Made by a program: the position numbers and the translations under genes. Below, piece by piece: positions 24,616 to 35,789 of a stretch of DNA of 64,000 nucleotides. Location of the stretch: the NCBI GenBank assembly GCA_031308135.1, contig JAHLJT010003656.1, positions 53,031,827-53,095,826 on the forward strand. Reading direction: 5' to 3'. The notes beneath the pieces are model-generated. The model saw only the letters and a program-made list of their open reading frames with translations. It did no database searches and had not been told where the DNA came from. Within the stretch, counting starts at the first letter, position 1. Each line of letters starts with the position of its first letter. This DNA is from Acheta domesticus. Taxonomy: Eukaryota > Arthropoda > Insecta > Orthoptera > Gryllidae.

Positions 24616-25261
24616 ATGACGCCACACCAGCCTCTAGCTGATGACGTCGCTAGAGAGTTGGGAGGCCTGGTATCTAGGTGGTAATGATTCGTCAGTCACA
24701 GGTGTCGGGTCGACGAGAAGTTGAGAGCTCAAAGGAGAAGGTTCCTAGGGGGCCATGGGGATTGTATGAGCTCGGGTCACGTGTCATTCGTCCTTAAGTG
24801 CAGCCGTAAATAAATTGCGGACCAAATAATCCCTTCATTTTATCTCGTGAAACTTAATTTCTAATTCTGTATGTAAATTGGGGACCACACCATCTCAGGT
24901 AAGGAAAAGGAAATGCAGGTAAGAGGGCCGCCGCCGCCGTTCTGCTGTCCAGCTTTTCCTTCTGCCTTATTGAAAATTTTAAGGCGGCTCCACTCATTCG
25001 GGATTTGCCGAACAGCGAGCTACTGTTCGCCCGATCCCGACCAGCTGATGTGCTCGGCGAATGTTCACAGACTCACTCTTACATCAAAATGAAAAGCAAT
25101 ATAAAAGCACTAGAATGATGTCCAAATTTCATGTTCAGCTTTATAGAATAGTAGCAGAGAAAAGGGAAGAATATAAAATTGGCAAGATAAGCACAATTCA
25201 TTCAATCAACGAATGATCCAGTTGAATACAAACCAAAATTAACCAAACAATATTTCCAACA
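24616..25261. other. unassigned region
   Basis: No gene or known repeat recognised. Positions 24900-25080 are moderately GC-rich. Confidence 0.35.
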
Positions 25262-25267
25262 AATTTT

Positions 25268-25310
25268 AATAATAATAATAACAATAACGTCACCTAGGGA
25301 GTAAACGACC
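25268..25310 (+). mobile_element. TAA repeat plus 5' tip of Dong-like element
   Basis: A short TAA array (about 25268-25288) is followed by CACCTAGGGAGTAAACGACC (25291-25310). This is the 5' terminal string of the full-length Dong-like element at 40091 and of the copy at 28079. Only this tip remains. The sequence then turns into the 3' end of a minus-strand LINE. Confidence 0.65.
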
Positions 25311-27900
25311 TTTTTTTAATATTATTTATTTTAGGTCGCCCTAGAAACAGCTAGGTCATTGGCGACCACAGTTACGAAAATACAGTATCTACAAACATAT
25401 ACATACAATTACATGGAACCTAAAGCACTTAATTTTTAAATTCAATTTAACAGATTAAATTTCCTGAGAAGTTGAATAATCTTCATGTGGTCGGAGTAAG
25501 AGTTGAAGATGGAATGAAGATCACTATTAATGATGAGTTTTTCTCTGTTAGTCGTCATTGCTTGGCACTCAACAATGAGGTGCTTAGTCGATACTGGGAG
25601 ATTGCAATTTGGGTAAAGATCAGGAATAGGAGTAGTCTTCTTCATCAGGTAGCTATGGCTAAGCTTAAAATGACCTATGCGCAGTTTGGTTATAACCACC
25701 TGGTGTCTTCTGTTAAGTCTAATTGATGTGATGTGGAATTATTCGATATTCTTCCTGACTGCTTGTAATTTAGAAGGCATCATTTTCCAGTTCCTGTCTC
25801 AAAGTTTCTTAACCGCAAGTAAGAGAATTTTTAAGGTCAGGAAGCGAGCCGCCAGCTTCAGTTTCAATTACGGGAAAAGATATTGCTGCTTTCACTGCGG
25901 CATTCGCTTTTTCATTGCCCTGGATGCCTATGTGAGAAAGAAGCCAAGCTATTGTAATGCAATATCCTTTTAAGAAGGTATGATGACGCATTTCTTGAAT
26001 TTCTTGAATCAGGGGATTTAAGGAATGTCGGTTGCGGACAGAGGATAGAACAGATAGTGAGTCAGAAAAAATAACAATATCTGAGTTAGATGGTCTTCGG
26101 ATGCTAATATCAATAGCTTTAATCCCAAGCTTCACATGAGAATATGGAATAGAAATCCGGGAGGCGATAAAGATACTTAACTGTGACAATCACATATTCA
26201 GTGAGTTCAAATAGCCCGCGTAGAGCGCGCTGACCAGCCAAGGGTCGCCGACTACGTCATCCCTCTTCGGACCGACGGAAAGCACTTCAATTGCAGACTC
26301 GGACTGAGTAAGTCGTATTCCGAATAACGGTGGTGGATGCACGATATATACCACGTGACGAATAAGAAGAGTCGACGCCAGGAATATTACTTGCATGGGA
26401 CAACGAACTGCGGGAAAAAGTTCCAGATGTGAGTTTTTTTCTTTTTATTTGGTTGGAGTGAATGAGAGAATTACTAGCGGATTCGAATCGAGGAAGCTAT
26501 GACGGAATTCTGGAAGGCTACGCACCACGGGTTCAGCGTGTGGTGAAGGAAAGCCACGACCTAGGTCGACCGCGCAGTGCATGCCGAAGGGTTTCGCTAA
26601 AGGCGACGCCAGATAAGATTCCGGGCAGGCAGTCTCCAACTCGAACGCCACCAAAGGTAGTATTAAAATTTGATTAATAATGCAGCCGAGAGGGAGCCAC
26701 GCTAGTAGTTCAAGTAACCATAACCAAAAAATAGTGAAACAAGAAAGGACATGGAACTGTATTAGATTAATACGAAAGAAAAGGGTTTTGTTAAAAAAAA
26801 ACACGAAACTAGGCCAAGTTACTCTAGGCCGCCATAATAGTTAAACAGTGCAGGCTCGAGACTTGTTGTAATATGTTAAAACGTAGGTGTAAATAAGACT
26901 GGTATCATTTTTTTATCAGAATAGTTAGTACATCAGAAAATGGTTAACATTAGTAGTGTAAGTTCTCAGTGTTGTATTTAATTATGAGATAATTGTGGGT
27001 TTCTCATAATTATAGCTAAGAACAAAGTTTGTAGACAAGAGGTTCTGTATATAGTGATGTTTTTGTTGTTTAGTTTGTAAGGCACAAGTTCCGCAAACTG
27101 AAGAAAAAGAAAAGGAGTATATTCAGATATGTTTCAAAAATTTATATTGTACATGAATGTATTCTGAGGGACACGGCTATTACACAGTAATAGTGTTCTG
27201 TATTTGCTTCAAGAAACTTGTGAATAGATTATAAATTATTCTTGAAAGATCCATTGGATTTCTCTTTTTATATGCTCAATTTTATTTCTCAAGTTGCATC
27301 CTCTCACTCATCCAATATTGAGTCCCCACAACATAATATCCACGAACTTGTACAATTTCCTTGGTTTACTATTCTTCACAATAGTGAAGAACATCTACGG
27401 AGCAAGCTGTACTCCCTAAATATAGCATACGCCTGTGTTTCGAGTGTAACCGGACTCGGCACTTGTGATGCGAGCGTCTCCGTGTTCTGTCCTTTGTTCG
27501 TGTTAGACAGGGTCAGCGGTACGTAGCTGTACGTGAGAGAGAGAACACGTGAGGCACGTCGCACAGGTTGGTTAATGGAAATAACAGCTCCACTAGATCT
27601 TGATGATGGCTTGGATCCATCCGTAAAAAATTGGCTATGGTTTACAAATTTGTGCTTAAACTCCAGAATTAGTTGCTTAAAGATAGGTTTAGGGATATCA
27701 GGATTTATAAATTTAGTAGCTTCCGTGTTCATTGAGAGGGAGAAATGATCTCAAGGGGGAAGAGGGTTGAGTTTCCTCTTCATGATATCACGAGATTCAA
27801 TGCCAAGTTCATCACGGTTCTTAGTAAGTCTAACACTCAGCGGTTTAGGATAGTTAGGATGATTTGAATATTGGAAGGACTTGGAGAGCTTACAGGTATA
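25311..27900 (-). mobile_element. I-like LINE remnant with RNase H, interrupted
   Basis: On the minus strand the order is: coding remnant at 27885-27751, the start of an RNase H domain at 27732-27421 (FFTDGSK with the first catalytic Asp, then LETQAYAI with the Glu), a 1.3-kb break, and the rest at 26123-25809 (VIFSDS with the next Asp; SHIGIQGNEKAN). A C-terminal tail follows (25699-25442, with RIGHFKLSHSYL and a Cys/His-like KHLIVEC), then a 3' end with an A run close to 25315. The usual Ala-Asp after GNE is Ala-Asn here, so the last catalytic Asp is gone. RNase H after reverse transcriptase is typical of I-group LINEs; the reverse transcriptase itself is not present. Confidence 0.65.
26124..27420. 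mobile_element. 1.3-kb segment splitting the RNase H domain
   Basis: Removing this interval brings the two RNase H halves together at the helix that carries the Glu, so it is probably an insertion or a rearranged block. No inverted ends or target duplication are clear. It contains a plus-strand open stretch (26462-26677) that ends at CAAAG/GTAGTA, a possible donor. It also contains a compositionally coding-like segment at 26200-26420. Neither is recognisable. Confidence 0.4.
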
Positions 27901-27919
27901 ATTGATATACTGATATAAT

Positions 27920-28036
27920 TGTACAGGCATCGACTGTCCCAGGATATGCTCCTTAGGTAGCTGGTTCAAACCTGGAGTAGATTTTATGATCAAACGGCTC
28001 ATAACATCTCTAGTCGTGAATTGGAGGAATAGTATT
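27920..28036 (+). mobile_element. Dong-like element, 3' end only
   Basis: This matches the last ~110 bp of the full-length element at 44150-44260: TGCTCCTTAGGTAGCT, CCTGGAGTAGATTTTAT, CATAACATC and TAGTCGTGA strings in order. It is followed by a TAA array. It is more diverged than the other copies and lies between an I-like LINE and the next Dong-like copy. Confidence 0.65.
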
Positions 28037-28078
28037 AATAATAATAATAATAAGAAGAAGAAGAAGAAGAAGAAGAAT
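28037..28078 (+). repeat. TAA then GAA microsatellite
   Basis: Trinucleotide array passing from AAT/TAA into GAA units. It separates the 3' end of one Dong-like copy from the 5' end of the next. Confidence 0.9.
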
Positions 28079-29580
28079 ACCACCTAGGGAGTACAGGACC
28101 TTGTAGTTGGTGGTGGAACTTGAGTACCCCCATGAGCCTGAGAGCTATGTCAGTGGTAGCCTAGCTACCGGTAGGACCTCCCTTGCTGAAGAGGTTGAAG
28201 GTGAGGGGTCAGACGAAGAAGTACTCCATTTTGAGGAGAGTGGGAAGTAAGTAGACAGGGAAGGATCATGAACCTTTGGATTTCCTGTTGTCGGCCAATG
28301 GAGGGTACAGGAGAGAAACAGGGTTGGCACTGATTAGAATGGAGGTCCGAACCTTGCATTAGCCAGCGAAGGAGGCTGCCTTCAGCAGTCAGTGAAAATC
28401 TCGTAGTAATGCCGACTGGCGATCAGAGGGACCCCTTGCTGGGGCCTGGGGGGGTGTGGTGTGTGGCCCGAGGCGACTGTGGGTCGCAGTAACGAATGGC
28501 AGGAAACAGCCCAAGAGTTAAGTGTGATCTGTGAACTCGAACTTGCGTCCTACGAATATTCATTTACAATCAATGAGAAAAATGGATACAACAAGAAATG
28601 CAATGAATCGTTACGTGCCTTGTTCTACCAGTGTTCCATACCTGCTCAGAAACCGAGCTAATATCACCTTGTCGACCTCTGGCCATCCCACGGATGTTAG
28701 TCCCAGGGACCCAGAGCCGGCAGTAGCTCGAAGCCATCGTCAGAGATGAACGCGGGATGAATTGAAGTAGGTGATGTGGAGCTTTTACTATGCAAAAGCG
28801 AAAAATTGGGGCTCAGAAACAGAAGTTTTCAAGGCATGGAGAGAGCAGAACCCAGATATGAGACCTACACTAGACTCAAAGAAACTTGCCCGTCAACGAC
28901 GATACATACTCAGCAGTGGAAAATTCACTGCAGAACAACTTGCTGACATTAAGAGAAATGCGGAGTATGTTCTTCGATCGAATTAAACACGTGACGAACT
29001 TGAAGACGATGGTCCAGTTGAAGGTTCATCTCTTTCCAAAGAAACACACGTCAGTGGTATAAATTCATCTGGCAATGAATTATAGGATAAGCACATGATG
29101 CGAAATCGAAACGAGATCAAAAGAGTTTGTCAACTTCCATTTGAATCTCGTGCACCGTTGAGGAGCATATTCAAAAATGCCAAAGCTAAGAGAGTGATAG
29201 AGACAGCAAATTCTATCGTGTTGACTTGTCGATGTTGCTGTACCTTGCGATCAAAACGTCGTTACCAAGGAGGCAGAGAAACGTCTTAAATACAAGAGTT
29301 GGAAATCGAGACCAGCCGAATTTGGGGCGTAAAAGTACAGGTCGTACCGATATTCATCGGAGCTCTGGGATTTGTTACTCAAAATTTGTGTAAGAACTTG
29401 GCTAAACTCCCCGGTAATTCAAAAGATTGAGAAATCGCTTTATTTGGAACAGCCCACATTTTGCGCAAAGTATTGTAGAGGCACCGACAGTCCCTAGATC
29501 TGCTCCTTAGGTAGCTGGTTGCAACCTGGAGTAGATTTTATATTCGGCAGACTCTTAACATCTTTGGTCGTGATGTAGTG

Positions 29581-29581
<1 letters not shown>
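28079..29581 (+). mobile_element. Dong-like copy with 2.6-kb internal deletion
   Basis: The 5' part (28079 to about 29215) matches 40091-41253 of the full-length element and the 3' part (about 29216 to 29581) matches 43887-44260. About 2,630 bp covering the whole reverse transcriptase is missing. The junction shares only two bases (TC) between donor ends. A stop codon at about 28983 and other changes also break the N-terminal frame. The copy still has both natural ends and TAA/GAA repeats on each side, so deletion followed insertion or arose during it. Confidence 0.85.

Positions 29582-29640
<59 letters not shown>
29582..29640 (+). repeat. TAA microsatellite (about 19 units)
   Basis: A pure AAT/TAA array sits between the 3' end of one Dong-like copy and the 5' break of the next. 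Its translation explains the poly-Tyr ORF on the minus strand. Confidence 0.95.
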
Positions 29641-29642
<2 letters not shown>

Positions 29643-30354
29643 CGACATTATGATAAAGCGGTTCTCAAAATTTCCCAAGATGATAAATGCCGCATTTGCC
29701 TGGAGCAAGTTGAAACCATTGATCATATTGTCTCAGCTTGTCCAATCCTAGCAAAGACCGAATATCTGAAAAGACATGACAGGGTGTGTAGCTACCTCCA
29801 CTGGCAGATCTGTACCGCCCTCGACGTTCCAAACACATGCGCCAAGTGGTACGAACACTCACCAAAACCGGTGACGTCTGTTGGATTGTGTACGATATTG
29901 TACGACCAACAAATTCAAACTGATCGCACGATAGCGGCAAACAAACCGGATATAGTTATCCGGGATTTGGCGAAAAAATCGTGTTTACTTGTCGATGTTA
30001 CTGTACCTTGCGATCAAAACGTCGTTACCAAGGAGGCAGAGAAACGTCTTAAATACAAGAGTTTGGAAATCGAGATCAGCCGAATGTGGGGCGTAAAAGC
30101 ACAGGTCGTCCCGATAGTTATCGGAGCTCTGGGATTTGTTCCGCAAAATTTGTGTAAGAACTTGTCTAAACTCCCCGGTAATTCAAAAGACTGGGAAGTG
30201 CAAGAAATTGCTTTATTTGGAACAGCTCACATTTTGCGTAAAGTATTGTAGAGGCACTGATAGTCACCGGATCTGCTCCTTAGGTAGCTTGTTGCAACCT
30301 GGAGTAGATTTTATATTCAGCCGACTCATAAGATCTTTAGTCGTGATGTAATGG
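29641..30354 (+). mobile_element. Dong-like copy, 5'-truncated, young
   Basis: About 714 bp correspond to 43547-44260 of the full-length element with only about ten to fifteen differences by eye, roughly 2%. It starts abruptly at CACGACATTATGATAAAGCG inside the coding region, the usual product of incomplete reverse transcription. It keeps the CCHC knuckle, the endonuclease-like C-terminus (stop at 30249-30251) and the 3' end. It follows a TAA array directly and is followed by TAA then GAA repeats. Confidence 0.9.
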
Positions 30355-30357
30355 AAA

Positions 30358-30420
<63 letters not shown>

Positions 30421-30440
30421 AAGAAGAAGAAGAAGAAGAA
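30355..30440 (+). repeat. TAA then GAA microsatellite
   Basis: Same TAA-to-GAA transition as at 28037-28078, directly after a Dong-like 3' end. Poly-Ser and poly-Tyr ORFs here are translations of it. Confidence 0.95.
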
Positions 30441-31230
30441 AATATTCCAGTTCTAAGTCTGGAAATTTGGGAGGGGAGTTGTGGTTTAGAAATAATGACT
30501 ATAAAAATATTCTTCGAAAATAAAGTGTCACCTTCCACTTTTACCTGGAAGTGTAGGTAGTCGGTCCGCAATTTACATACGGCTTTAACTCTTATTTTCC
30601 TCCTGGTCCGCAATTCACATACCCTGTTTTGTGCGGGTCATTCACCAAATCTTGCGCCAAAACCATTGCGTCCCAGGGAGTGCCCAAGCCTGTTCCTGAT
30701 GACTGCAGGCCGTTCCTACTAGCTGCTGAGTCGTCAAGGCGCCAGAGAGTCCCGCCACAAGTACCTGTCTGCACTGCGCCTCCAGTGGCATACGTGACCC
30801 CAACAGCTCATACACATGGCGTTTACTAAATAAATTTTCAATTTCCTTTAACATTCCCATAAAGCATATTATAAAATTCTTAATCTTTCATGTGGAAAAA
30901 TCAGGAATCTAAAAACGCTAAGTTGAAGAAAAATACCTAAGTAGTTGTTTGTAAAATTCCCAAAGGTACAATATTCAACATTTTCCTATTAGAACATATT
31001 TAATTTTAAACTAAATTCTGTATAAACAGAAAAAAGTACGGTCTATTTCGAAGTCAGTACGTCATCACAGCAAATCCGTAATTTTTGTGAATCAAATGAA
31101 GACAGAACACTCGGAGTTGTGGCATCGGAAACCCTAGATCATTTATCGGAAACCCTAGATCACTTGGCACAGTCGAGGAGGGGAGGGTGAGAACGTTTCC
31201 CTGGCTGTCCCTGGTTGTCACAGTGCAACA
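30441..31230. other. unassigned region
   Basis: Positions 30600-30830 are GC-richer with open frames on both strands (66-72 codons) but no recognisable motif. They could be an exon or an old repeat. The rest is A+T-rich. Confidence 0.35.
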
Positions 31231-31992
31231 GTCATGTCTAGACATCGGATGTTTAGAGAAATGCCTATTTATTTGTAGCGAACTTATTTAAAGGCTGATA
31301 ATATGTGTGCAAGAATCACGACAAATTATGACAAAGTTTTATAATGCTTATTTTTGCTTATCTTAGCATAAATGCCTTTTCTTTAGAATTATTGCACGTT
31401 TTTGCCTTTTATGTATAATTTTTATATTCAATGCTAATATATCAGAAAATCGGCCTTGATCCAACCTGACCATTCATTACGAAGCCTTCAATTCACGTAT
31501 TTGCATTTTGAAATACGAGAAAATATCTGAAAGTATACCTACATATTTTTCTCCATTTCTCTATTTCATAAATACTAGGAATATTCTGAAAAAATGGTCG
31601 ATTGACAATACACCGAGGACACCTTTTGACTGGAATAAATGTTAATTCCCAGAAGGTTTCAGTGTTGCTAATTTTGGACTTCTAAAATATATGCCAGACA
31701 CATCAGTAGATGTTCAGAAATGCTTCTCTGTATTCAAATTGATTTTGTCTCTCAATCGATGCAGATTTGAAATTGCGAAGTTACTGGCAATATATTGCAA
31801 TGGAAACTATTAAGAATAAAATGTACAAGAGTTGTAAATATGTATGGAATCTGACAAATAATTTTTAATTTTATTGTGAATGTAATTTATGACAGTGCCT
31901 TTTTTTCTTCTAATTCTTGACATTTTCAGTGCCTTTTTAGGCGTCTAAAAGGCGATTTTTTAGTGCCTAAACATCCGATGTCTAGTCATGTC
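31231..31992 (+). mobile_element. hAT element remnant with perfect 8-bp duplication
   Basis: The element spans 31239-31984 (746 bp) between identical GTCATGTC copies (31231-31238 and 31985-31992). Its ends are an exact inverted repeat, TAGACATCGGATGTTTAG and its complement. Inside, 31670-31813 on the plus strand encodes the conserved end of the hAT dimerisation region: LKYMPDTSVDVQKCFSVFKL followed by ILSLNRCRFEIAKLL and a stop. The rest of the transposase is missing, so this is a non-autonomous internal-deletion derivative. Confidence 0.92.
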
Positions 31993-33429
31993 TTTGGTCC
32001 CCTGAAAAATGTAAGCACTGCGATGTCGTCGCTTCCAGTCAACTCAAGAGATCATCGTCTCTGTTCATAACTGTTTCGGGTCACAACCACAGCCATCCTG
32101 CGAACAGGGAATTCAACGTTTGGTGAAGCCATGGATCAAGTCCATATGTGACCATTGGAAAAAAAGTGTAAATAAATTAAAAACTTTTATTAATACTGTT
32201 CCATTTTTGTTTTATCAACCTTTTGTTTTGTTATACAACAACTTGTATTAAGTCAAGAGGATTCGCTGAGTCAACGTATAGGTTCTTCGAAAAATCCAAA
32301 TCTCTAGATGAATTTTAAAACGGATTAAAAACAGATTTACGCAGCATTTTGAGCTGAACTTTGCTGATTTGGAATCTGGAATATATAAGTCAAGCCAAAA
32401 GGAGAAAAAGCGTATTTTTTTAAAAAGCTCGTTAGCTTTCTTCTAAAAGAGGCAAAAGAGGTTTAAACAGTCGATGAGCACTGCAAACAGCGGAGTATAC
32501 AAGATTTTGTAGCCAATCAGTGTCCTGTGGTTTAAGCATATTGAATTACCGATGAGTTACTTAGTAAGTAGCTAAAATAGTTGAATTTGGATGATAAGGA
32601 ATTTGTAAATATGACCCCTTCCCTTCTGCCACGTTTTGTTGAACTAATTATCAGTACGAGATATTTTCCTTATCAATGTTATTAATACTTATTTTTACAC
32701 GTAAAGGCGTAAATTCTGAATATGTTATAATATTTGTATTGTTTGTGAAATTTTATATATTTTCTTTCATCCTTTTCTTAACTACTTTTCCCTCTGTGGC
32801 ATAACAGCTCAATTCGCTTTGATGTAGTTCTTCCGAAGTCTTTCTAGCTGATAGATATAGAATATTTGTAGATAAGAGGAAAATGACTTTTAGCGAAAGG
32901 TTCGCGGTCAGTTGCTTAAGATATCTCTGCGGTGTTAGCCAGCAGTTAGCAACTAATGATCTGCAACCGCAACAATACTGCTGAACAAAATCACACAAAT
33001 GGGTTTACAAAAAGCAGCACTCACGCCGCTCAGGAACTAACAAAATACGACTTAAAACACTTCAATAAGTTTTGTTTCACAAAAACAGTTTTCATGAATA
33101 CTATAAAGACAGAGTATAGCATAAGTCAGATTAACAGTTCTGTACATACCAAGAATATCCAAAAAGTTACTATACAATAACACAACATGTGAATAAACTA
33201 TTTAATGACAGGCGGCATTTTGAACGAACTTTGCTGTCGCATGACGTTAGCTTTGTCGTAAGCAGTGGCTCACTGATTGAAAATTTAGATGTCATTGGTA
33301 TGCGCAATAGCCGAATAAAAAAATCAAATGTTTGCTTTTTTCAGACATAATCAAAACTGTTTGATTGTTTTTGGATTTTCTCCCGAGTTCCTGTGTATTC
33401 AATAAAAACGAAGGAACCTCTTACATAGC
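31993..33429. other. unassigned A+T-rich region
   Basis: No gene or repeat recognised. Short ORFs of 74-81 codons near 32753-33180 have no recognisable motif. Confidence 0.35.
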
Positions 33430-33700
33430 CGATTCCGTGTAGGCAGTTTCCAGAATGAATGTCATCTGCGAAGTGAAATTATGTGAACCAGCAGTTGGTC
33501 CCGAATATACAGCAGTTGTGACACAAACTAGGACCGTCAGCGAAAGTTCAGTGGCAACGTTGTTGATCATCAGAGAGATTTTAGGGTTCGAGTCCCGATT
33601 GTGGTGGATTTTCAACACTAGCTGCAAAGATGTGTCGAATTCCATTACCTCTGGAGAACCATTCTGGTGCTGAATCTCGCTGTTTCGATTAGTATTTTTC
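33430..33700 (+). repeat. tRNA-derived SINE (family 3)
   Basis: A plus-strand B box GGGTTCGAGTCCC lies at 33584-33596, with an A-box-like GTTCAGTGGCAACG about 35 bp upstream. It is followed by a body without coding potential. The 5' boundary is uncertain. Confidence 0.5.
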
Positions 33701-34302
33701 CATGGGTTCTACGATAAATTCCAGGCGAATGCCGCCGCACCTTAACAAATGGGTCGTCAACATATTTCCTTCCTCATCCTTGTTCCCTCATCTATCATTA
33801 CACACTTCTATACACAGCACTACCACACACTTGTGGGAGGACAGTCGGAGCTTTAAGAAAAGAAAGGTGAGTAGGTCGATGCTGTATATCACGGTAGAGC
33901 GGTGGAGGAACACCATTGCCAGTCAGGATATAACATGTATTACACATACAGGGAATAACACACTACACATACAGAACTCTTGACCTCAGCAGCTGCTGCT
34001 CCCACTCATTGACTCAGTCAAACCTAGGAAATTCTAGTCTATGAATCTTCAGTTGCAGAAGTACGACTATAAATGCTAACGTTGGTTTTAAAAATATTTT
34101 AAAAAATTGATAACTGCAGCTGTGCTTTGGAATCTTCAGTTTCTAGGTGTCGCCAACCATCGCGATTTTTCCACTTTTCCCGCAGTCTTACTGCTGCTCA
34201 GGGTGCGTACGCACCAGGTTGATTGATTGATAGTAATTCCGGGTGCGTCAACTACTAAGATCAAGTCACGTAAATGTAGTGCATGTCTTTTCATTCGGAG
34301 GT
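33701..34302. other. unassigned region
   Basis: No gene or recognised repeat. A 93-codon ORF at 33702-33983 has no motif. Confidence 0.35.
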
Positions 34303-34740
34303 GTCGGTGATCTTCCCCCGGCGCGACCGACTGTCGACTAGCGGTTTTTCCTCAACCAGGTATCTCCCACCAGCAGGGAACCGCCCCAGCCAGGACAAGT
34401 TCTAAGTTCCCGACCGGTCGTGTGGCATGTAGTAGTGTAGTTCATGTTAGTGTGTGTGTGTGTGTGTAAGGTGAAGATGGAACGAGGAAGAGGAAGGTAA
34501 TATCGCGTGCGGTCCGTTGCCCATTTGTTAGGGTTCTACTCCGGTATTCACCTGGTGTTGATCGGAGAAACTACGGAAAACTGTCAGAGAAGCCGGTCGC
34601 TAGAAGTCTCTTCCAGACAGCGACTGAATTCGACCTAGCTGACAAGCCAGTGTCGAAAATCCCGTCGCGCCGTCAGGACTCGAACCTAGGACCTCCCGGT
34701 TAGAGGCACTGCAGTGACATCATCTGAACGAGCTCTCCCG
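34303..34740 (-). repeat. SINE2, tRNA-derived, next to an exon
   Basis: Matches the 6240-6705 copy throughout. The minus-strand B box GGTTCGAGTCC is at plus-strand 34677-34687, and the CCAGGTATCTCCCACCAGCA-like body lies at about 34356. A short TG array lies within it at about 34451-34466. Its tRNA-like head ends at 34740, directly beside the splice-donor region of the EF-hand exon, in the same transcriptional orientation as that exon. Confidence 0.8.
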
Positions 34741-34751
34741 GCCGCACGTAC

Positions 34752-35017
34752 TTGGGAGGGTCGAAGAAATAGGCGAGGATGATGAACTCGTCCATGTTGA
34801 GGAAGCCGTCCTTGTTGGTGTCGGCGCTCCAGAAGCGGTCGCGCGCCGCCTTCGCCGTCACCCTGTAGCCCACGCGCGCGCACGCCGCCACGAAGTGCTT
34901 CAGCGTGAACGTGTCGTCCTGCGTGTCGTGCGCCACCGTGTGGTACAGGCGCTCCACGAAGTGGTACGTCACGTTGTCCCACTGCGGCGTCAGCTCTCTG
35001 CGCTTCTTGCGCTTTTT
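34752..35017 (-). CDS. EF-hand protein, internal exon
   Basis: The minus-strand frame contains a canonical EF-hand calcium-binding loop at plus-strand 34787-34822 (DTNKDGFLNMDE: Asp1, Asn3, Asp5, Gly6, Asn9, Glu12). It is flanked by the expected helices: AARDRFWSA before the loop and FIILAYFF after it. The exon is proposed to begin after CCCGCAG (AG at 35019-35018) with a Lys/Arg-rich KKRKKRREL. It ends with CCCAA/GTACGT, giving 266 nt in phase 0/2. Third positions are strongly G or C, unlike the neighbourhood, which supports real selection. Only one EF-hand is visible; a partner may lie on another exon. I cannot name the protein. The upstream continuation of the open frame to 35173 is probably intron. 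Confidence 0.72.
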
Positions 35018-35430
35018 CTGCGGGCATTTCGAGGGGGCACGCGGTCCAGCGCTTGCGACCCACATCCCCCAGACTCTTTCGCCAAAATGATGAAAGAGGA
35101 AGGAGCGAGAAAACAGGAAAGCGAGGTAAGACGGAGAAGGGCTATTATCGCTTTTAACGTGTATTGCTGCCATCTGCGGAAAACTACGTCAGCTGCATCA
35201 TTGGCAGCATCCATTGTTTCGACATCCCTTGACATCATGCCTTCGCTTGAACCAGTCAGATTAGCTTGGTACGCGCAAGTTTTATATTTATTTTCAAAAT
35301 TTTATTCCTCTCAAAGCACTAATACGCGTTGCACCTTCACAATTGTTCAAATGATATAAATAGCATGTCTTATTGGCAGCAAAATGTTGTGTGTGTATTC
35401 AATTTTCATTGAACATGATCCAGTCTCAGG
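35018..35430 (-). other. probable intron flank of the EF-hand gene
   Basis: Open frames occur in several phases but lack motifs. On the minus strand this would be intron upstream of the EF-hand exon. No second exon is identifiable. Confidence 0.35.
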
Positions 35431-35431
35431 C

Positions 35432-35770
35432 TGTCGTCGTTTAGCTCATTGGTCAGCGTGATCTATTTCCATGACGGAACCCCGGGTTCGGTTCCCGGTC
35501 GGGCAAGATTATAAGCGCGTTTTCCTTGCAATGTCCTAGTATAAGTTGTTGGGTGACGATGAGAAAAACCACTTCTCAAGTTGAGAAGACCAGAATACGG
35601 CGTGGGGATGTCTTCGTGCTAACCACATGTACCCCTTAAACCATGGCCGCGAGGCTGGGACTCTGCTAGTAAGTCATGGCTCGTACGCGGACTGTCGCGT
35701 CAAAATACATACAGAGAGTATTTAGCCTCAACGTAACCAGTGATACTCTAACAGGACATACTTTCACGCA
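35432..35770 (+). repeat. tRNA-derived SINE (family 4)
   Basis: The head has an A-box-like TAGCTCATTGGTCAG (about 35442) and a B box GGGTTCGGTTCCC (35484-35496) with about 40 bp between, the spacing of a tRNA gene. It is followed by a 260-bp body. It is not a functional tRNA because the acceptor arm is not closed. Confidence 0.6.
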
Positions 35771-35789
35771 ATATTAGTAACTTAAGTAG

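Noticed and set aside
29582..29640. CRISPR-like or satellite array
   Set aside because: It is a simple TAA microsatellite with no spacers.
35436..35510. tRNA gene
   Set aside because: A and B boxes are present, but the acceptor and anticodon arms do not pair properly and a SINE body follows.
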